The notes under the pieces were generated by a model. It did no database searches. It was not told the DNA's origin and saw only the letters and a program-made list of their open reading frames with translations. Position numbers and translations under genes: made by a program. From Ornithinibacillus bavariensis (GTDB taxonomy: Bacteria; Bacillota; Bacilli; Bacillales; Amphibacillaceae), in contig NZ_JBNPWZ010000001.1 of assembly GCF_050433565.1 (NCBI RefSeq), forward strand, positions 186,001 through 250,000: a DNA stretch of 64,000 bases. The letters are read 5' to 3'. Of the stretch, positions 1 to 7,779 are shown one piece after another. How positions within the stretch are numbered: position 1 is the first letter of the stretch; every line of letters begins with the position of its first letter.

Positions 1-115
1 CTTAAATTTAAAATAGTATAGTAAAATAGAAATGCCCTTTCAGATAAGTACTTTTTTATAAACTCATCTGTTTGGGCAGTTCCTGTAATTATAGACAGAA
101 ACGGGGAGGGTAAAA

Positions 116-760
116 ATGAAATTTTTCATTGATACAGCTAACATTGATGAGATACGTTCTGCAAATCAATTAGGGGTCTTAGCAGGTGTAACAACTAATC
201 CAAGCCTTGTAGCGAAAGAAGGTGTGTCCTTTCATGATCGCTTAAAGGAAATAACTGCAGAGGTTACAGAGGGCTCGGTCAGTGCAGAGGTAATCGCGGA
301 GGATGCAGAGGGAATGATTGAGGAAGGAATGGAATTAGCAGCAATCGCTCCTAACATCACGATTAAAGTGCCAATGACCTTAGAGGGTTTGAAGGCTGTC
401 AAAGCATTTAGTGATAAGAAGATTAAAACCAATGTCACACTTATTTTTAATGCGAATCAAGCATTATTAGCTGCACGCGCAGGAGCAACCTATGTATCTC
501 CTTTTCTTGGCAGATTAGATGACATTGGTCATGATGGAATGCAATTAATCGCAACGATTGCCGAGATTTTTGATAAACACCATATTGCAACGGAAATCAT
601 TGCAGCAAGTATTAGACATCCGCTACACGTGACGGATGCGGCTTTGAATGGTGCACATATTGCTACTGTACCTTATTCAGTTCTTAGTCAGTTAGTCAAG
701 CATCCATTAACTGACCAGGGAATTGAGAAGTTTCTAGCGGATTGGAACAAACGAAATTAA
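116..760 (+). CDS. transaldolase / fructose-6-phosphate aldolase family protein
   Basis: A 214-residue protein of the short TalC/FSA transaldolase family, a cytoplasmic class I aldolase of the pentose phosphate pathway that forms a Schiff base with its sugar substrate. The N-terminus MKFFIDTAN is typical, TTNPSLV lies at about residues 26-32, and the catalytic lysine is about K84 in IKVPMT. An excellent GGGGAGGG ribosome binding site sits 7 bases before the ATG. Its B. subtilis counterpart at this place is ywjH (tal), next to murAB. Family and position are certain; whether the enzyme acts as a transaldolase or a fructose-6-phosphate aldolase cannot be read from the sequence. Confidence 0.95.
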   Translation: MKFFIDTANIDEIRSANQLGVLAGVTTNPSLVAKEGVSFHDRLKEITAEVTEGSVSAEVIAEDAEGMIEEGMELAAIAPNITIKVPMTLEGLKAVKAFSDKKIKTNVTLIFNANQALLAARAGATYVSPFLGRLDDIGHDGMQLIATIAEIFDKHHIATEIIAASIRHPLHVTDAALNGAHIATVPYSVLSQLVKHPLTDQGIEKFLADWNKRN

Positions 761-964
761 TAATCATGGAATAAATAGAGAATGACCAAACTATGAATAG
801 ATAACAACTAGTATTCCATCTAGACGTTTAAAACATGAAGAAAATATATTCATGAGCTATACTAGTGATAGTTAAGTTAGATAACATAATAAATATGTGT
901 GAGTCTGCTTTATAATGGTTATCCCTTTATAAAACAGTCTCAACCTCAAAAGCGGGGTTTTAAA

Positions 965-2254
965 ATGCAAAAGATGATAGTAGAGGGCGGTCATGTCTTA
1001 AACGGAAAAGTACGCATCAGTGGAGCAAAAAACAGCGCAGTAGCACTTCTCCCAGCTGCAATACTTGCGGACTCGGAGGTTACGATAGAAGGACTGCCAC
1101 AAATTTCAGATGTATATACACTAAGTGATTTATTAGAGGAAATAGGCGGGAATGTGTCTTGGGATGGACAGACCATACATATTAACCCGGAAAATATGAT
1201 TTCAATGCCACTTCCAAATGGAAAGGTCAAAAAGCTTCGTGCTTCCTATTATTTTATGGGAGCAATGCTTGGTAAATTTAAAAAGGCAGTTATTGGTCTT
1301 CCAGGTGGCTGTTTTCTAGGACCACGTCCAATTGACCAGCATATTAAAGGCTTTGAAGCACTTGGTGCGGAGGTAACCAATGAACAGGGTGCCATCTACC
1401 TGCGGGCAAATGAATTACGTGGTGCACGAATTTATCTTGACGTTGTAAGTGTTGGAGCCACCATCAATATTATGCTTGCTGCTGTAAAAGCAAAGGGTAA
1501 AACCATTATTGAAAACGCAGCTAAAGAGCCAGAAATTATTGATGTTGCTACCTTACTAACCAATATGGGTGCAAAGATAAAAGGTGTGGGGACAGATGTG
1601 ATACGAATTGAAGGAGTCCCTTCTTTGCACGGGTGCAGACATACGATCATTCCAGACCGTATCGAAGCAGGCACATATGCGATTGCTGCGGCTGCGGCTG
1701 GTAATGAAGTAATTATCGATAATGTGATTCCACAGCATTTAGAATCACTTCTTGCAAAACTGCGTGAGATGGGTATCACCGTAGAAGACTCAGACGATCA
1801 ACTATATATTGCTCGTGCAAAAAACCCACTAAAGAGTGTTGATATTAAAACGTTAGTATATCCTGGATTCCCAACAGATTTACAGCAGCCATTTACAAGC
1901 CTACTAACAAAAGCACATCATACCGGGGTTGTAACAGATACCATTTATTCTGCTCGGCTTAAGCATATTGATGAATTGCGAAGAATGAATGCTTTGATTA
2001 AGGTCGAGGGTGGTTCAGCTATTGTATCTGGACCGGTTAATCTTGAGGGGGCACGTGTCAAAGCAAGTGACCTTCGAGCAGGAGCAGCGTTAGTAATTGC
2101 GGGCTTAATGGCTAATGGAATAACTGAAATTACTGGGCTAGAACATATTGATCGAGGATATGAAAATATGACAGAGAAATTAAATAGCCTTGGTGCTAAC
2201 ATTTGGCGTGAGGATATGTCTGAAGAGGAAGAATTACAATTCCAAAATTCTTAG
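965..2254 (+). CDS. murA2: UDP-N-acetylglucosamine 1-carboxyvinyltransferase (second MurA paralogue)
   Basis: Cytoplasmic enzyme adding enolpyruvate from PEP to UDP-GlcNAc, the first committed step of peptidoglycan synthesis. The 429 residues match the length of B. subtilis MurAB/MurZ. ISGAKNSAVALLPAAIL lies near the N-terminus and the catalytic cysteine is in PGGCFLGPRPID, so it is expected to be fosfomycin-sensitive. The open frame extends up to a GTG at 899, but homologues begin near MQKMIVEGG, so I take the ATG at 965; the RBS there (GCGGGG) is modest. A second paralogue (murAA) is at 31877-33187. Neighbours fsa and glpX are as in B. subtilis. Confidence 0.96.
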   Translation: MQKMIVEGGHVLNGKVRISGAKNSAVALLPAAILADSEVTIEGLPQISDVYTLSDLLEEIGGNVSWDGQTIHINPENMISMPLPNGKVKKLRASYYFMGAMLGKFKKAVIGLPGGCFLGPRPIDQHIKGFEALGAEVTNEQGAIYLRANELRGARIYLDVVSVGATINIMLAAVKAKGKTIIENAAKEPEIIDVATLLTNMGAKIKGVGTDVIRIEGVPSLHGCRHTIIPDRIEAGTYAIAAAAAGNEVIIDNVIPQHLESLLAKLREMGITVEDSDDQLYIARAKNPLKSVDIKTLVYPGFPTDLQQPFTSLLTKAHHTGVVTDTIYSARLKHIDELRRMNALIKVEGGSAIVSGPVNLEGARVKASDLRAGAALVIAGLMANGITEITGLEHIDRGYENMTEKLNSLGANIWREDMSEEEELQFQNS

Positions 2255-2335
2255 AAAAAGGTACTTTTCAAAGTTATCCGTTTCATTGATTAGACCTTTG
2301 GGATGAGGCTATTTTCAAGTAGGGAGATGGATAAG

Positions 2336-3307
2336 ATGGAAAGAAGTTTAACAATGGAAATCGTGCGCGTTACAGAGGCAGCAGCTCTTGCATCTGCCCG
2401 TTGGATGGGTAGAGGAAAAAAGGAAGAGGCTGATGATGCTGCAACTACGGCAATGCGCGATGTTTTTAATACTATTCCAATGCAAGGCACGGTTGTTATT
2501 GGAGAAGGCGAAATGGATGAAGCACCAATGCTTTATATTGGTGAAAAACTGGGTACTGGCGTGGGACCAAAGGTAGATATAGCGGTTGATCCATTAGAAG
2601 GAACCAATATTGTAGCACGAGGAACCACTAATGCACTTGCAGTAATTGCTATTGGTGACCATGGGCAAGTTCTTCATGCGCCAGATATGTACATGAAAAA
2701 AATAGCTGTCGGGCCAGAAGCAGTTGGTAAGATAGATATCAATGCATCAACCATTGACAATTTAAAAGCTGTAGCAGAAGCAAAAAACAAAGATATTGAA
2801 GATCTAGTTGTCATGATTATGGATCGTCCACGTCATGAAAAGGTGATTGATGAGATTCGTGCAGCTGGTGCAAGAATTAAGCTATTTCAAGATGGTGATG
2901 TAGCCGCAGCCATTAATACTGCTTTTGATAACACTGGTGTCGATTTGTTTATGGGCATTGGTGGAGCACCAGAGGGGGTAATTGCTGCTATTGCTTTAAA
3001 ATGTCTAGGTGGTGAGATGCAAGGACAGCTTGTGCCTCAAAATGATGCAGAGATAGAACGATGCAAGAAAATGGGTATTCCTGATATTAACAAAATCTTC
3101 TATATGGATGATTTATGTGGTGGAGAAGATGCTATCTTTGCTGCAACAGGCGTTACTGATGGAGAGCTCTTAAAGGGAGTTCAGTATAAAGGTTCGAAAG
3201 CAAGAACGCAAACTGTAGTAATGCGCGCCAAGAGTGGAACAGTACGTTTTATTGATGGCGAGCATAGTCTTAAGAAGAAGCCAAATCTAGTCATGAAACC
3301 AGAATAA
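2336..3307 (+). CDS. glpX: fructose-1,6-bisphosphatase class II
   Basis: A 323-residue GlpX-type phosphatase that hydrolyses fructose 1,6-bisphosphate in gluconeogenesis, in the cytoplasm and dependent on Mn2+/Mg2+. Metal and substrate motifs are visible: GEGEMDEAPMLYIGE, DPLEGTN, and GGAPEGV further on. The frame opens at 2303, but family members begin MERSL, so the start is the ATG at 2336, preceded by AGGGAG. It sits between murA2 and rho as in B. subtilis, and a symmetrical hairpin follows the stop. Confidence 0.96.
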   Translation: MERSLTMEIVRVTEAAALASARWMGRGKKEEADDAATTAMRDVFNTIPMQGTVVIGEGEMDEAPMLYIGEKLGTGVGPKVDIAVDPLEGTNIVARGTTNALAVIAIGDHGQVLHAPDMYMKKIAVGPEAVGKIDINASTIDNLKAVAEAKNKDIEDLVVMIMDRPRHEKVIDEIRAAGARIKLFQDGDVAAAINTAFDNTGVDLFMGIGGAPEGVIAAIALKCLGGEMQGQLVPQNDAEIERCKKMGIPDINKIFYMDDLCGGEDAIFAATGVTDGELLKGVQYKGSKARTQTVVMRAKSGTVRFIDGEHSLKKKPNLVMKPE

Positions 3308-3312
3308 GTAGT

Positions 3313-3350
3313 AAATCTCCTTCTGTATTTATGCAGAAGGAGATTTGTTA
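3313..3350 (+). terminator. hairpin after glpX
   Basis: Perfect 13-bp inverted repeat AAATCTCCTTCTG (3313-3325) / CAGAAGGAGATTT (3334-3346) with an 8-nt loop. The T tail is poor (GTTAAC), so it may be a weak or Rho-assisted terminator, or an mRNA 3' stabiliser. Confidence 0.65.
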
Positions 3351-3733
3351 ACTAATCTGCAAATTAACTGGAAGGTGCCTTTATATCAGTACTTTCCAAT
3401 CCCTCACGATAACTATTTCTTCAAAAAAAGTATTGAATATTCCAATTAAAACGTTTAACATTGGAAATGTTTAAGATAAGAGTTGTTTGGATACGATACA
3501 AAATAATAAGTCAAAAAACTGGAAATAATAATGCGAGGATGTATAAAATTTAAAAACTTCTATTCTAGCTTCTTAATATTCTTCCCTTCTACGCAAAGTA
3601 TTCACATCAGGAAGTAATATCTCATATATTCGAATCAGATAAGCCTTATCAAGGATTAAAAGAATCAGACCCCTTACTGCGTATTTGTACCATACATACT
3701 CAGGAATGTATCTATCAAAATAGTAAAAATGTT
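3351..3733. other. non-coding gap before rho
   Basis: About 380 bases of AT-rich sequence with no supported ORF or structured RNA. It is long for a leader. Bacillus rho is known to be autoregulated by termination in its leader, so this may be a long rho 5' region, but no specific element was recognised. Confidence 0.4.
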
Positions 3734-3752
3734 AAAGGAATAGGCGTGATGA

Positions 3753-5036
3753 ATGATGGCTGAACTAACATTAAGTAAACTTCAGGAATTAACATTAAAA
3801 GAAATTTATGCCTTAGCAAGAGAATATAAGGTATCCTATTATGCAAAATTAACTAAAAAAGAATTAATATTTTCCATTTTAAAAGCACAGGCAGAAAAAG
3901 ATGGATTTCTATTTATGGATGGAGTATTAGAAATTATTCCGTCAGAGGGCTTCGGTTTCTTGCGACCAATTAACTACTCTGCTAGTGCGGAGGATATTTA
4001 TATTTCTGCATCGCAAATCCGTAGATTTGATTTGAGAAACGGGGATAAAGTATCAGGGAAGGTACGCCCGCCGAAGGAAAATGAACGATATTATGGATTA
4101 CTCCATGTTGATGCTGTAAACGGAGAGGACCCTGACTCGTCGAAGGAGCGTGTACACTTTCCAGCCCTAACAGCATTATATCCAGATCGTCTCATCAAGC
4201 TAGAGACAGCATCAAACAAACTTTCAACAAGAATTATGGATTTAATGGCACCTGTTGGATTTGGACAGCGGGGACTTATTGTCGCACCACCTAAGGCTGG
4301 TAAAACGATGCTGTTAAAGGAAATAGCAAACAGTATTACCTTAAACCATCCAGAAGCAAAATTAATTATTTTATTAGTAGACGAGCGTCCAGAAGAGGTA
4401 ACAGATATCGAACGTTCCGTTAGCCCAGAGGTTGATGTAGTAAGTTCGACATTTGATGAAGTACCAGAAAACCATATTAAAGTATCAGAGCTTGTTTTGG
4501 AACGAGCAATGCGACTAGTAGAGCACAAACGGGACGTCATTGTATTAATGGATAGTATTACCCGTTTGGCGCGGGCATACAATTTAGTTATTCCACCTAG
4601 TGGTCGTACACTTTCTGGTGGTATTGACCCCGCAGCATTCCACCGTCCAAAGCGTTTCTTTGGAGCAGCCCGAAATATTGAAGAGGGTGGTAGCTTCACG
4701 ATACTGGCAACGGCACTCGTCGATACAGGATCACGTATGGATGATGTCATTTATGAAGAATTCAAAGGAACCGGTAATATGGAGCTACATTTAGACCGTA
4801 ACCTGGCAAACCGGAGAATTTTCCCTGCAATCGATATTTTACGTTCAGGCACTCGTAAAGAAGAGCTTTTAGTTGAAAAAAGTCAGTTAGACACGATGTG
4901 GGCGATTCGCAAAACAATGCAGGACTCACCAGACTTTCTCGAACGTTTCCTAAGAAGATTAAAAGCATCCGAAACAAATGAGGAATTTTTACAAAAAGTG
5001 GAAGAAGAAATGCAGCGTAAACGTGGCTCGAAGTAA
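3753..5036 (+). CDS. rho: transcription termination factor Rho
   Basis: Hexameric RNA-dependent ATPase/helicase that terminates transcription. The 427 residues are organised as an N-terminal helical domain (about 1-50), a cold-shock-like RNA-binding domain carrying the RNP-type motif EGFGFLRP (about 66-73), and a RecA-like ATPase with Walker A APPKAGKTMLL, Walker B VIVLMDSITR and the Q/R-loop region SGGIDPAAFHRPKRFFGAARN. The start is ATG 3753 (ATG ATG GCT), 8 bases after AAAGGAATAGG. The gene order rho-rpmE-tdk is conserved in Bacillaceae. Confidence 0.98.
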   Translation: MMAELTLSKLQELTLKEIYALAREYKVSYYAKLTKKELIFSILKAQAEKDGFLFMDGVLEIIPSEGFGFLRPINYSASAEDIYISASQIRRFDLRNGDKVSGKVRPPKENERYYGLLHVDAVNGEDPDSSKERVHFPALTALYPDRLIKLETASNKLSTRIMDLMAPVGFGQRGLIVAPPKAGKTMLLKEIANSITLNHPEAKLIILLVDERPEEVTDIERSVSPEVDVVSSTFDEVPENHIKVSELVLERAMRLVEHKRDVIVLMDSITRLARAYNLVIPPSGRTLSGGIDPAAFHRPKRFFGAARNIEEGGSFTILATALVDTGSRMDDVIYEEFKGTGNMELHLDRNLANRRIFPAIDILRSGTRKEELLVEKSQLDTMWAIRKTMQDSPDFLERFLRRLKASETNEEFLQKVEEEMQRKRGSK

Positions 5037-5085
5037 TTAAACGAAGCTAGAAACTAATTTTCTCTATTATTTCATATAATTGTAC

Positions 5086-5114
5086 TTGAAATCAGTGTTC
5101 CGCACTGTTATAAT
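5086..5114 (+). promoter_or_regulatory. sigma-A promoter of rpmE2
   Basis: TTGAAA (5086-5091), a 17-bp spacer, and TATAAT (5109-5114). Inside the spacer lies the small inverted repeat CAGTG-TTCCG-CACTG (5093-5107), a possible operator. The transcript would have a leader of about 90 nt before rpmE2. Confidence 0.75.
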
Positions 5115-5205
5115 TTTTTAGTGAGTTTAGAAAAGGTTTATACCTACCTGAGGCTCTAAAATAACTCTGTTTCCAAAGGATTCAGGGCAGAAGGAGTGGA
5201 AAGAC

Positions 5206-5451
5206 ATGAAAGAAGGAATTCATCCTGAGTACAGAAAAGTAGTATTTTTGGATACTAGCTCAGACTTCAAATTCTTAAGCGGCTCTACGAAATACTCAGA
5301 CGAAACAATTGAGTGGGAAGATGGTAACACATACCCATTAATTCGTGTTGAGATCAGTTCAGAATCACATCCATTCTATACTGGTAAGCAAAAAACTGAC
5401 ACAGTTGGTGGACGTGTTGATCGCTTCAAGAAGAAATATAATATGAAATAA
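5206..5451 (+). CDS. rpmE2: 50S ribosomal protein L31 type B
   Basis: An 81-residue L31 protein of the large ribosomal subunit. It contains no cysteine, so it is the zinc-free type B form (IRVEISSESHPFYTGKQK and GGRVDRFKKKY are typical of L31). B. subtilis carries the zinc-binding type A gene rpmE at this same rho-tdk locus and keeps its type B gene elsewhere under Zur control. Here the type B form occupies the locus and no Zur box was seen upstream. The RBS is AAGGAGTGG and a strong terminator follows. Confidence 0.95.
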   Translation: MKEGIHPEYRKVVFLDTSSDFKFLSGSTKYSDETIEWEDGNTYPLIRVEISSESHPFYTGKQKTDTVGGRVDRFKKKYNMK

Positions 5452-5520
5452 GATGATTATAACTGCATAGCAGTGTGGTCAATGATACAATCTTGGGTGA
5501 GTTTACTCATGCCGGTAAGA

Positions 5521-5556
5521 AACAGGCAAATCTTTAGTGCTTTGCCTGTTTTTTAT
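5521..5556 (+). terminator. Rho-independent terminator after rpmE2
   Basis: AACAGGCAAA (5521-5530) pairs with TTTGCCTGTT (5541-5550) and is followed by a T-rich run. Confidence 0.9.
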
Positions 5557-5655
5557 TTAGCTGATGGGGAAGGATAAACCTGTATCGGCTAGCTATAACT
5601 AATTATTGGACTAATACTTTTTAAACATAGAAGATACGAAGGGAGATCCCGATAC

Positions 5656-6276
5656 ATGTATGTTATGAATCAAAGCGGCTGGCTAGAAGTAATCTGTGGC
5701 AGCATGTTTTCTGGTAAATCCGAAGAACTGATCCGTAGAGTAAGAAGAGCAACTTATGCCAACCAAAAAATTCAAGTGTTTAAACCTGCAATTGATAATC
5801 GCTATGATGATGTTGCCGTAGTTTCTCACAATGGGAACTCAGTAAGAGCAATTCCAGTCAATAGCTCAGCAGAAATCTTTGAAAAAATAGAATCGAATGT
5901 AGAAATCGTAGGAATTGATGAAGCACAATTCTTCGATGAAGATATAGTCTATGTAGCAGAACAACTGGCAGACCGGGGTATCCGTGTTATAGCTGCTGGT
6001 CTCGACCTAGACTTCCGTGGTGAGCCATTCGGCCCAATGCCAGAGCTTATGACTCTTGCTGAATCTGTTACGAAACTTAATGCGATTTGCCCAATCTGTG
6101 GATCTCCCGCAAGTCGCACACAGCGCTTAATAAATGGACAACCAGCATCCTATAACGACCCCATTATCCTAGTTGGGGCATCTGAATCGTATGAACCAAG
6201 ATGTCGCCATCACCACGAAGTCCCAAACCGCCCAACTAGTGCGGGAATGCGGAAGTTGCTAAATGTTGGAAAGTAA
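5656..6276 (+). CDS. tdk: thymidine kinase
   Basis: Cytoplasmic type II thymidine kinase of the pyrimidine salvage pathway, 206 residues. Walker A is GSMFSGKSEE (about 15-24), Walker B is GIDEAQFF, and the lasso/zinc region contains CPICGSPASRTQR and a C-terminal CRHHHE, giving the usual four metal ligands. The RBS GAAGGGAG lies before ATG 5656. It has its own downstream terminator, and the next conserved gene, prfA, is separated from it by an inserted NERD gene. Confidence 0.96.
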   Translation: MYVMNQSGWLEVICGSMFSGKSEELIRRVRRATYANQKIQVFKPAIDNRYDDVAVVSHNGNSVRAIPVNSSAEIFEKIESNVEIVGIDEAQFFDEDIVYVAEQLADRGIRVIAAGLDLDFRGEPFGPMPELMTLAESVTKLNAICPICGSPASRTQRLINGQPASYNDPIILVGASESYEPRCRHHHEVPNRPTSAGMRKLLNVGK

Positions 6277-6293
6277 GTTATTTGATATTCGAG

Positions 6294-6321
6294 AAGAGCA
6301 TCTTATGGGGTGCTCTTTTTT
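6294..6321 (+). terminator. terminator after tdk
   Basis: AAGAGCA (6294-6300) pairs with TGCTCTT (6311-6317), followed by a run of Ts. Confidence 0.85.
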
Positions 6322-6349
6322 GGTTGAGTTGTGTTGTAAAGTGGATATT

Positions 6350-6458
6350 CGCTGATATATTTGCAAAAACGCTGATAAAATTTAATGTGCGCTGATATTT
6401 TTAATAAATCGCTGATATAACAAATTATTCGCTGATAACAAGCTCGAGTGCGCTGATA
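6350..6458 (+). repeat. CGCTGATA phased array, upstream of the NERD gene (6 copies)
   Basis: Six identical 8-bp cores CGCTGATA begin at 6350, 6370, 6390, 6410, 6430 and 6451, so the period is exactly 20 bp four times and then 21 bp. The 12-bp spacers are AT-rich and differ from each other. All cores face the same way. The array lies between the tdk terminator and another hairpin at 6461-6499. A matching array follows the NERD gene (7536-7644). The arrangement resembles iterons or a phased protein-binding array more than a CRISPR, because the repeat is shorter than its spacers and the spacers are only 12 bp. Confidence 0.9.
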
Positions 6459-6460
6459 AA

Positions 6461-6499
6461 TGCTATTCATCTAATCAGAAGAATGAATAACATTTTTTT
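6461..6499 (+). terminator. hairpin with T run after the upstream array
   Basis: TGCTATTCAT (6461-6470) and ATGAATAACA (6483-6492) pair with one mismatch and are followed by seven Ts. It is placed as if to end transcription through the CGCTGATA array and insulates the NERD gene from upstream. Confidence 0.65.
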
Positions 6500-6563
6500 G
6501 TTTAAAAGAGGGATTATTTGTTGTTTGTAGAATTTGTAATAGGGAAGGAGGAGATAAGAAGAA

Positions 6564-7541
6564 ATGATAGTGAAACACCGTATTAAGCCAAAGGAACTGT
6601 ATAAATTAGAAGCAGCTGTAAGAAGAGTTACACAAACACATCCCTACTATGAAAGGTTACAAATGGATTTAAAGAGGAAGAGACGGCAAATTACAGGTGA
6701 GAAAGAAGTAGATTATCCACTTCGTTTCTTAGAGGAGAAAGAAAACTTAATACTCCATGACTTACGCCTTAAGGATGAACAAGGTTATTTCCAAATTGAT
6801 TCGCTAATTATATGTAAGAAGTATTGTTTAATCTTAGAAATGAAGAATTGGTACGGAACCATTCTATTTGATGAGAATAATCAAGTTATTAGAATAGGTG
6901 ACGATGGTAAAGAAGAAGGATTCCCCAATCCAATTCCTCAAGCACAGCTTCAGCAATATCGGCTAAAAAAATGGTTGTACAAAATTGGTATTACAGCTCA
7001 TCCAGTTGAATACCTAGTGGTTATTAGCTTTCCCAGTACAATTATTAAAGCCACCCCCAAAAGTAAAATCCCTGAGAGAGTCGTCCACAGCAAACAGTTA
7101 ATATTTCATATTCATAAATTAGATAATCTGTATACTCCAACCACAATCACAATTAGAAAACTCACTAATGTAGCAAAACGGCTAGTTGAAGCCCATCAAG
7201 AAAGTGACAGGAACTTTTTCGATTCATACCGAGTAACAATTAATGACCTTATTAGAGGAGTGTTTTGTCCAGAGTGCTCTTATGTGCCAATGATAAGGGA
7301 ACATCAAAAATGGGTATGTTCTAAATGTGGATTTCAATCAACGGATGCTCACATACAGGCATTATCAGACTATAGCTATTTAATTAGTTCAACGATTACT
7401 AATAAAGCAGCAAGAGAATTTTTACAGGTTAGTTCACCACACGTAGTGAAAAGATTGCTTCAGCAAGGGGGCTATGAGCAGATTGGGATCAATAAAGGGC
7501 GAAAGTATAGGTTAGATTCTTTAAGAATACAAAATCGCTGA
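6564..7541 (+). CDS. NERD-domain (nuclease-related) protein with C-terminal zinc ribbon
   Basis: A 325-residue predicted nuclease-related protein with no membrane segment. The NERD domain covers about residues 50-160; D79 followed by E92-x-K94 (LILEMKNWYG) resembles the D...ExK catalytic pattern of the family. Near residues 235-257 a CxxC...CxxC pair (CPEC, CSKCG) suggests a zinc ribbon, followed by a short C-terminal helical region. RBS AAGGAGG at 6545-6551. The gene interrupts the conserved tdk-prfA neighbourhood and is bracketed by CGCTGATA arrays; the first repeat of the downstream array supplies its last codon CGC and TGA stop. Substrate and role are unknown; the context suggests an acquired cassette. 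Confidence 0.85.
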   Translation: MIVKHRIKPKELYKLEAAVRRVTQTHPYYERLQMDLKRKRRQITGEKEVDYPLRFLEEKENLILHDLRLKDEQGYFQIDSLIICKKYCLILEMKNWYGTILFDENNQVIRIGDDGKEEGFPNPIPQAQLQQYRLKKWLYKIGITAHPVEYLVVISFPSTIIKATPKSKIPERVVHSKQLIFHIHKLDNLYTPTTITIRKLTNVAKRLVEAHQESDRNFFDSYRVTINDLIRGVFCPECSYVPMIREHQKWVCSKCGFQSTDAHIQALSDYSYLISSTITNKAAREFLQVSSPHVVKRLLQQGGYEQIGINKGRKYRLDSLRIQNR

Positions 7542-7644
7542 TAAGTAGAAAAATACGCTGATAAAATAATGTAAACGCTGATAAATGGCAAGATTCGCTG
7601 ATAAAATGAATAAAGTCGCTGATATAACACATTATTCACAGAAA
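7536..7644 (+). repeat. CGCTGATA phased array, downstream of the NERD gene (5 copies plus a decayed one)
   Basis: Cores CGCTGATA begin at 7536, 7556, 7576, 7596 and 7617, a period of 20 bp three times and then 21 bp. A degenerate sixth unit (CACAGAAA) starts at 7637. The last segment ATATAACACATTATTC is almost the same as ATATAACAAATTATTC next to copies 4-5 of the upstream array, so the two arrays share ancestry. The first core overlaps the stop codon of the NERD gene. Confidence 0.9.
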
Positions 7645-7720
7645 CAGTCAAAGAGACGATGACATTTTCTTTCGAAGTTCTGATTAGGTTCCTTGTACCA
7701 TCTCGTTTTTTAAAGATATT

Positions 7721-7749
7721 TTGACCTCTACCCCTTTGTATACTATAAT
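7721..7749 (+). promoter_or_regulatory. sigma-A promoter of prfA-prmC
   Basis: TTGACC (7721-7726), 17-bp spacer, TATAAT (7744-7749), 30 bases before the prfA start. Confidence 0.8.
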
Positions 7750-7779
7750 TATACTGTTAATCTGAGTGAGGTGACCGTG

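Noticed and set aside
33..82. Imperfect stem (TGCCC...GGGCA with inner CAGAT/ATCTG) upstream of the first gene
   Set aside because: Lacks a T run and a tight loop; it may be the end of a terminator for a gene outside the window, but this cannot be judged.
6350..6458. CRISPR array
   Set aside because: The repeat is only 8 bp with 12-bp spacers and no cas genes are nearby.
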